Source of the DNA: Chloroflexota bacterium
Lineage (GTDB): Bacteria > Chloroflexota > Ktedonobacteria > Ktedonobacterales > Ktedonobacteraceae
Direction of reading: 5' to 3'
Assembly (NCBI GenBank): GCA_902810755.1
Contig: CADDYT010000148.1
Span: 1-16,231 of the forward strand
Length of the DNA: 16,231 nucleotides
In this document: one piece after another, positions 14,803 through 16,231 of the stretch
Position numbering within the stretch: position 1 is the stretch's first letter
Layout of the letters: every line of letters begins with the position of its first letter
Translations under genes and position numbers: made by a program
The notes under the pieces: generated by a model
The model's database searches: none
The model's input: the letters and a program-made list of their open reading frames with translations, nothing else
Told to the model about the DNA's origin: nothing

Positions 14803-15534
14803 CTACTGCCCCGGCTCGCTCATCTTGTCTTGCTGCTCTGGTTGTCCGGTATAAGTTGCCGGGGGGACATTTGGATTATATCTGCCCTCCGGTGTTACCG
14901 GTGGCTGCCTTTCCGGCGGTGGCTGCATGCTCGCATTATAGTTGGCAGGTGGAACGTTGTCATTGTATGTCCTCTGTTGACCGGCAGTTGAGGGAGGTAT
15001 CGGGCCTGCGCCGGTAGCGGGCTGGACATTGATATCGCTGGCTCCGTAGCTGCGCAGGATCGCTCGCGCCTCCTGTGGATTCTGTCTGCGCTCATCCACG
15101 TTGACGGCGACGATGGTACGGCCTGCCTCAAACTCTCGCTGGTAATATTCCGCCTCTTCCTGCGATACACCGATGCCGGTCAGCGCGCCGATGATACCAC
15201 CGGCGGTCGCGCCAACGAGAATGCCGCCCAGGGTAGCTGCCAGGATGCCTCCTGCGACGACCGGGCCGATGCCTGGAATGAGCAGGGCCACTGCCGCGCC
15301 GACGATACCGCCAAGGATGCCGCCGCTAATCGCGCCCCCCGCAGTATCTGCTGCCATTTCGGCCCCTGGATTGGGCGGTGGGATTTCCGCGGCTCCGGCG
15401 CTGTTGCGTATCAGAAAGCCGATCTGCTCATTTTGAAAACCTGCGTTGTGCAGCGCCCTGATGGCCTGTTCTGCCTGCGCCACATCTATAAAAGAGCCTA
15501 TGACGATCACATGGGATGCGCCTTGTTCTGTCAT
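14803..15534 (-). CDS. General stress (YflT-like) domain protein with glycine-zipper and Pro-rich tail
   Basis: The product has 243 residues from the ATG at 15534, chosen because AAAGG lies about 10 bases upstream; an ATG at 15552 gives 249 residues but has no clear Shine-Dalgarno site. Residues 8-45 look like the heat-induced stress protein YflT fold (VIVIGSFIDVAQAEQAIRAL, then AGFQNEQIGFLI). Residues 66-122 are a long Gly/Ala/Ile glycine-zipper hydrophobic stretch (GGILGGIVGAAVALLIPGIG), able to insert in or lie on a membrane. Residues 126-172 contain a second half-domain (YYQREFEAGRTIVAVNVDE ... AILRSYGASDINV). The tail is Pro/Asn/Gln-rich with two copies of YN-x-NVPPA-x-Y (190-199, 219-228). 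Function unknown; a membrane-associated stress protein is the fair description. Confidence 0.8.
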   Translation of the reverse strand: MTEQGASHVIVIGSFIDVAQAEQAIRALHNAGFQNEQIGFLIRNSAGAAEIPPPNPGAEMAADTAGGAISGGILGGIVGAAVALLIPGIGPVVAGGILAATLGGILVGATAGGIIGALTGIGVSQEEAEYYQREFEAGRTIVAVNVDERRQNPQEARAILRSYGASDINVQPATGAGPIPPSTAGQQRTYNDNVPPANYNASMQPPPERQPPVTPEGRYNPNVPPATYTGQPEQQDKMSEPGQ

Positions 15535-15682
15535 CTCTTTGCTGCCTTTCATCGATACAATTGCATGCTTTCGCTGTGTTCGGATGTACGTTCTCTACAC
15601 GCCCCGGCTCTGGCAAACGATGCATGCATGGGTAGTTTCAATGATCCTTTTCCAGACATTTCTTGCTAAGTGTAATAAACAC

Positions 15683-15716
15683 GTATATATGTATTCTTCC
15701 GTATACTGATATATAC
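15683..15716. promoter_or_regulatory. AT-rich inverted repeat
   Basis: GTATATAT and ATATATAC are exact reverse complements separated by 18 bases, so the two half sites lie about 2.5 helical turns apart centre to centre. They are in the most AT-rich part of the window, between divergent genes. This may be a regulator site or simply low-complexity promoter DNA. Confidence 0.3.
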
Positions 15717-15742
15717 TTCTGTAAATAGGCAAACGTTATTTC

Positions 15743-15751
15743 TGTTATGAT
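15743..15751 (+). promoter_or_regulatory. Possible extended -10 promoter of the Gly/Trp-rich repeat gene
   Basis: TGTTATGAT contains the TGn extension plus a near-consensus TATGAT. The -35 position is poor. Transcription from here would give a leader of about 190-200 bases that includes the palindrome at 15791 and the hairpin at 15907. Confidence 0.35.
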
Positions 15752-15790
15752 AGATAGTCTGAAGATGAGTATCGAACCGAGTAAGCTAAA

Positions 15791-15806
15791 TTATTTCATG
15801 AAATAA
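15791..15806. promoter_or_regulatory. Perfect 16-base palindrome, candidate operator
   Basis: TTATTTCATGAAATAA is exactly self-complementary, and its flanking bases do not pair, so the boundary is sharp. It lies about 45 bases after the extended -10 box and 150 bases before the repeat-protein gene. A dimeric regulator binding site is the simplest reading. Confidence 0.45.
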
Positions 15807-15949
15807 AATGCACTTTCAGTGCCTGTTTGTCTGCAAACTTCTCTACCCTGAAGAAACTTTTTGGAAAGACATGGCGTGATGTTCGTGGTGAGTTTCAGAG
15901 AAGAGGACTCACCGCAGTGAGTATAAGGAAGTACAGAGAAGAAAGGAGT

Positions 15950-16231
15950 ATGGAACAGATGATTGGTTCTGCATGGAATGTTCCGGCGGTGGCTCCTGGC
16001 TGGAATACTCCTGGCTTTGGCTGGAACAATGCGGCCATCGGCCCTGGTTGGAACACTCTCGGCTGGGGCGTGGGCATTCCTGGCGCAGGTTTCGGGATAG
16101 GCCTCGGTCCTGGACTGGGCTGGGGCGGCCTGGGCTTGAATAATATTGGCCTGGGTCCGGGATTTGGTCCTGGTCTGGGCTGGGGTGGCTTCGGTCCGGG
16201 ATTTGGTCCTGGTCTGGGGCTGGGTACCGGT
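15950..16231 (+). CDS. Gly/Pro/Trp/Asn-rich repeat protein (partial, 3' end outside window)
   Basis: The first 94 residues are visible. GAAAGGAG lies at 15941-15948; the ATG at 15950 is only one base after it, so the in-frame ATG at 15959 (Met4, 10 bases away) may be the true start. After a short N-terminus (MEQMIGSAWNVPAVAP) the protein is low-complexity: PGWNTPGFGWNNAAIGPGWN, then Gly-Leu-Pro-Phe-Trp units such as GPGFGPGLGWGG with a 13-residue period. There is no signal peptide, charged residues almost disappear after Glu2, and Cys is absent. I do not recognise a family. Structural proteins of spore coats, sheaths or self-assembling films have similar composition, but that is analogy only. 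The antisense open frame (15895-16077) is a mirror of the repeats. Confidence 0.65.
   Translation, partial: MEQMIGSAWNVPAVAPGWNTPGFGWNNAAIGPGWNTLGWGVGIPGAGFGIGLGPGLGWGGLGLNNIGLGPGFGPGLGWGGFGPGFGPGLGLGTG
16154..16231 (+). repeat. 39-base tandem coding repeat at the window edge
   Basis: The block GGTCCGGGATTTGGTCCTGG, starting at 16154, recurs at 16193 with a 39-base period, encoding GPGFGPGLG-W/L-GG-F units. The array probably continues outside the window. Older, more diverged units precede it (about 16100-16135). Confidence 0.75.

Larger units (their letters stand above)
15553..15949. other. 397-base AT-rich divergent intergenic region
   Basis: It separates the minus-strand stress gene from the plus-strand repeat-protein gene and has no credible ORF. 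It contains an AT-rich stretch with an 8-base inverted repeat (15683-15716), an extended -10 box (15743-15751), a perfect palindrome (15791-15806), a small hairpin GCACT/AGTGC (15810-15822) and a hairpin ACTCAC/GTGAGT (15907-15922) in the leader of the downstream gene. Confidence 0.6.

Overview
The window looks like chromosomal DNA from a moderately GC-rich aerobic heterotroph. My best guess is a Chloroflexota bacterium of the Ktedonobacteria type, inferred from gene content and style: secreted alkaline-phosphatase-superfamily and PQQ-propeller lipoproteins, a form II coxSLM cluster, glycine-zipper stress proteins, and frequent TTG/GTG starts with good Shine-Dalgarno sites. No rRNA, tRNA, transposase, integrase or CRISPR array is visible, so species assignment is not possible from this sequence.

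Left part (1-3800): a secreted phosphatase/phosphodiesterase-like protein with a CnaB-type domain runs leftward off the edge. It is divergent from a lipoprotein made of PQQ-type beta-propeller repeats. That gene converges on an unrecognised membrane protein with about eight helices. Next (3928-6065, minus strand) is a tight two-gene unit: a cysteine-rich radical SAM enzyme whose layout recalls the tetraether/membrane-spanning lipid synthases, followed 23 bases later by a TIGR04283-type GT2 glycosyltransferase. This pair is the most interesting functional unit in the window.

Middle (6216-9027, minus strand): a strong terminator, an MscS-like TM-helix channel with a proline/glutamine-rich repeated tail, a 400-base non-coding stretch with a possible dispersed repeat, and nicotinate phosphoribosyltransferase (NAD salvage). 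A long leader of about 550 bases then precedes the plus-strand coxS-coxL-coxM operon. This encodes the Fe-S, molybdopterin and FAD subunits of a form II CO-dehydrogenase-like molybdenum hydroxylase (AYRGAGR signature) and ends in a clear hairpin.

Right part (13552-16231): an M29 metallo-aminopeptidase, an elaborate multibranch hairpin between convergent genes, a minus-strand general-stress/glycine-zipper protein with a proline-rich tail, an AT-rich regulatory region containing a 16-base perfect palindrome, and the start of a highly repetitive Gly/Pro/Trp/Asn-rich protein that runs off the right edge.

Across the window the theme is envelope and redox housekeeping: surface or lipid modification, osmotic and general stress, NAD and molybdenum-enzyme metabolism. 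Most long ORFs antisense to the cox genes are composition shadows and are omitted.
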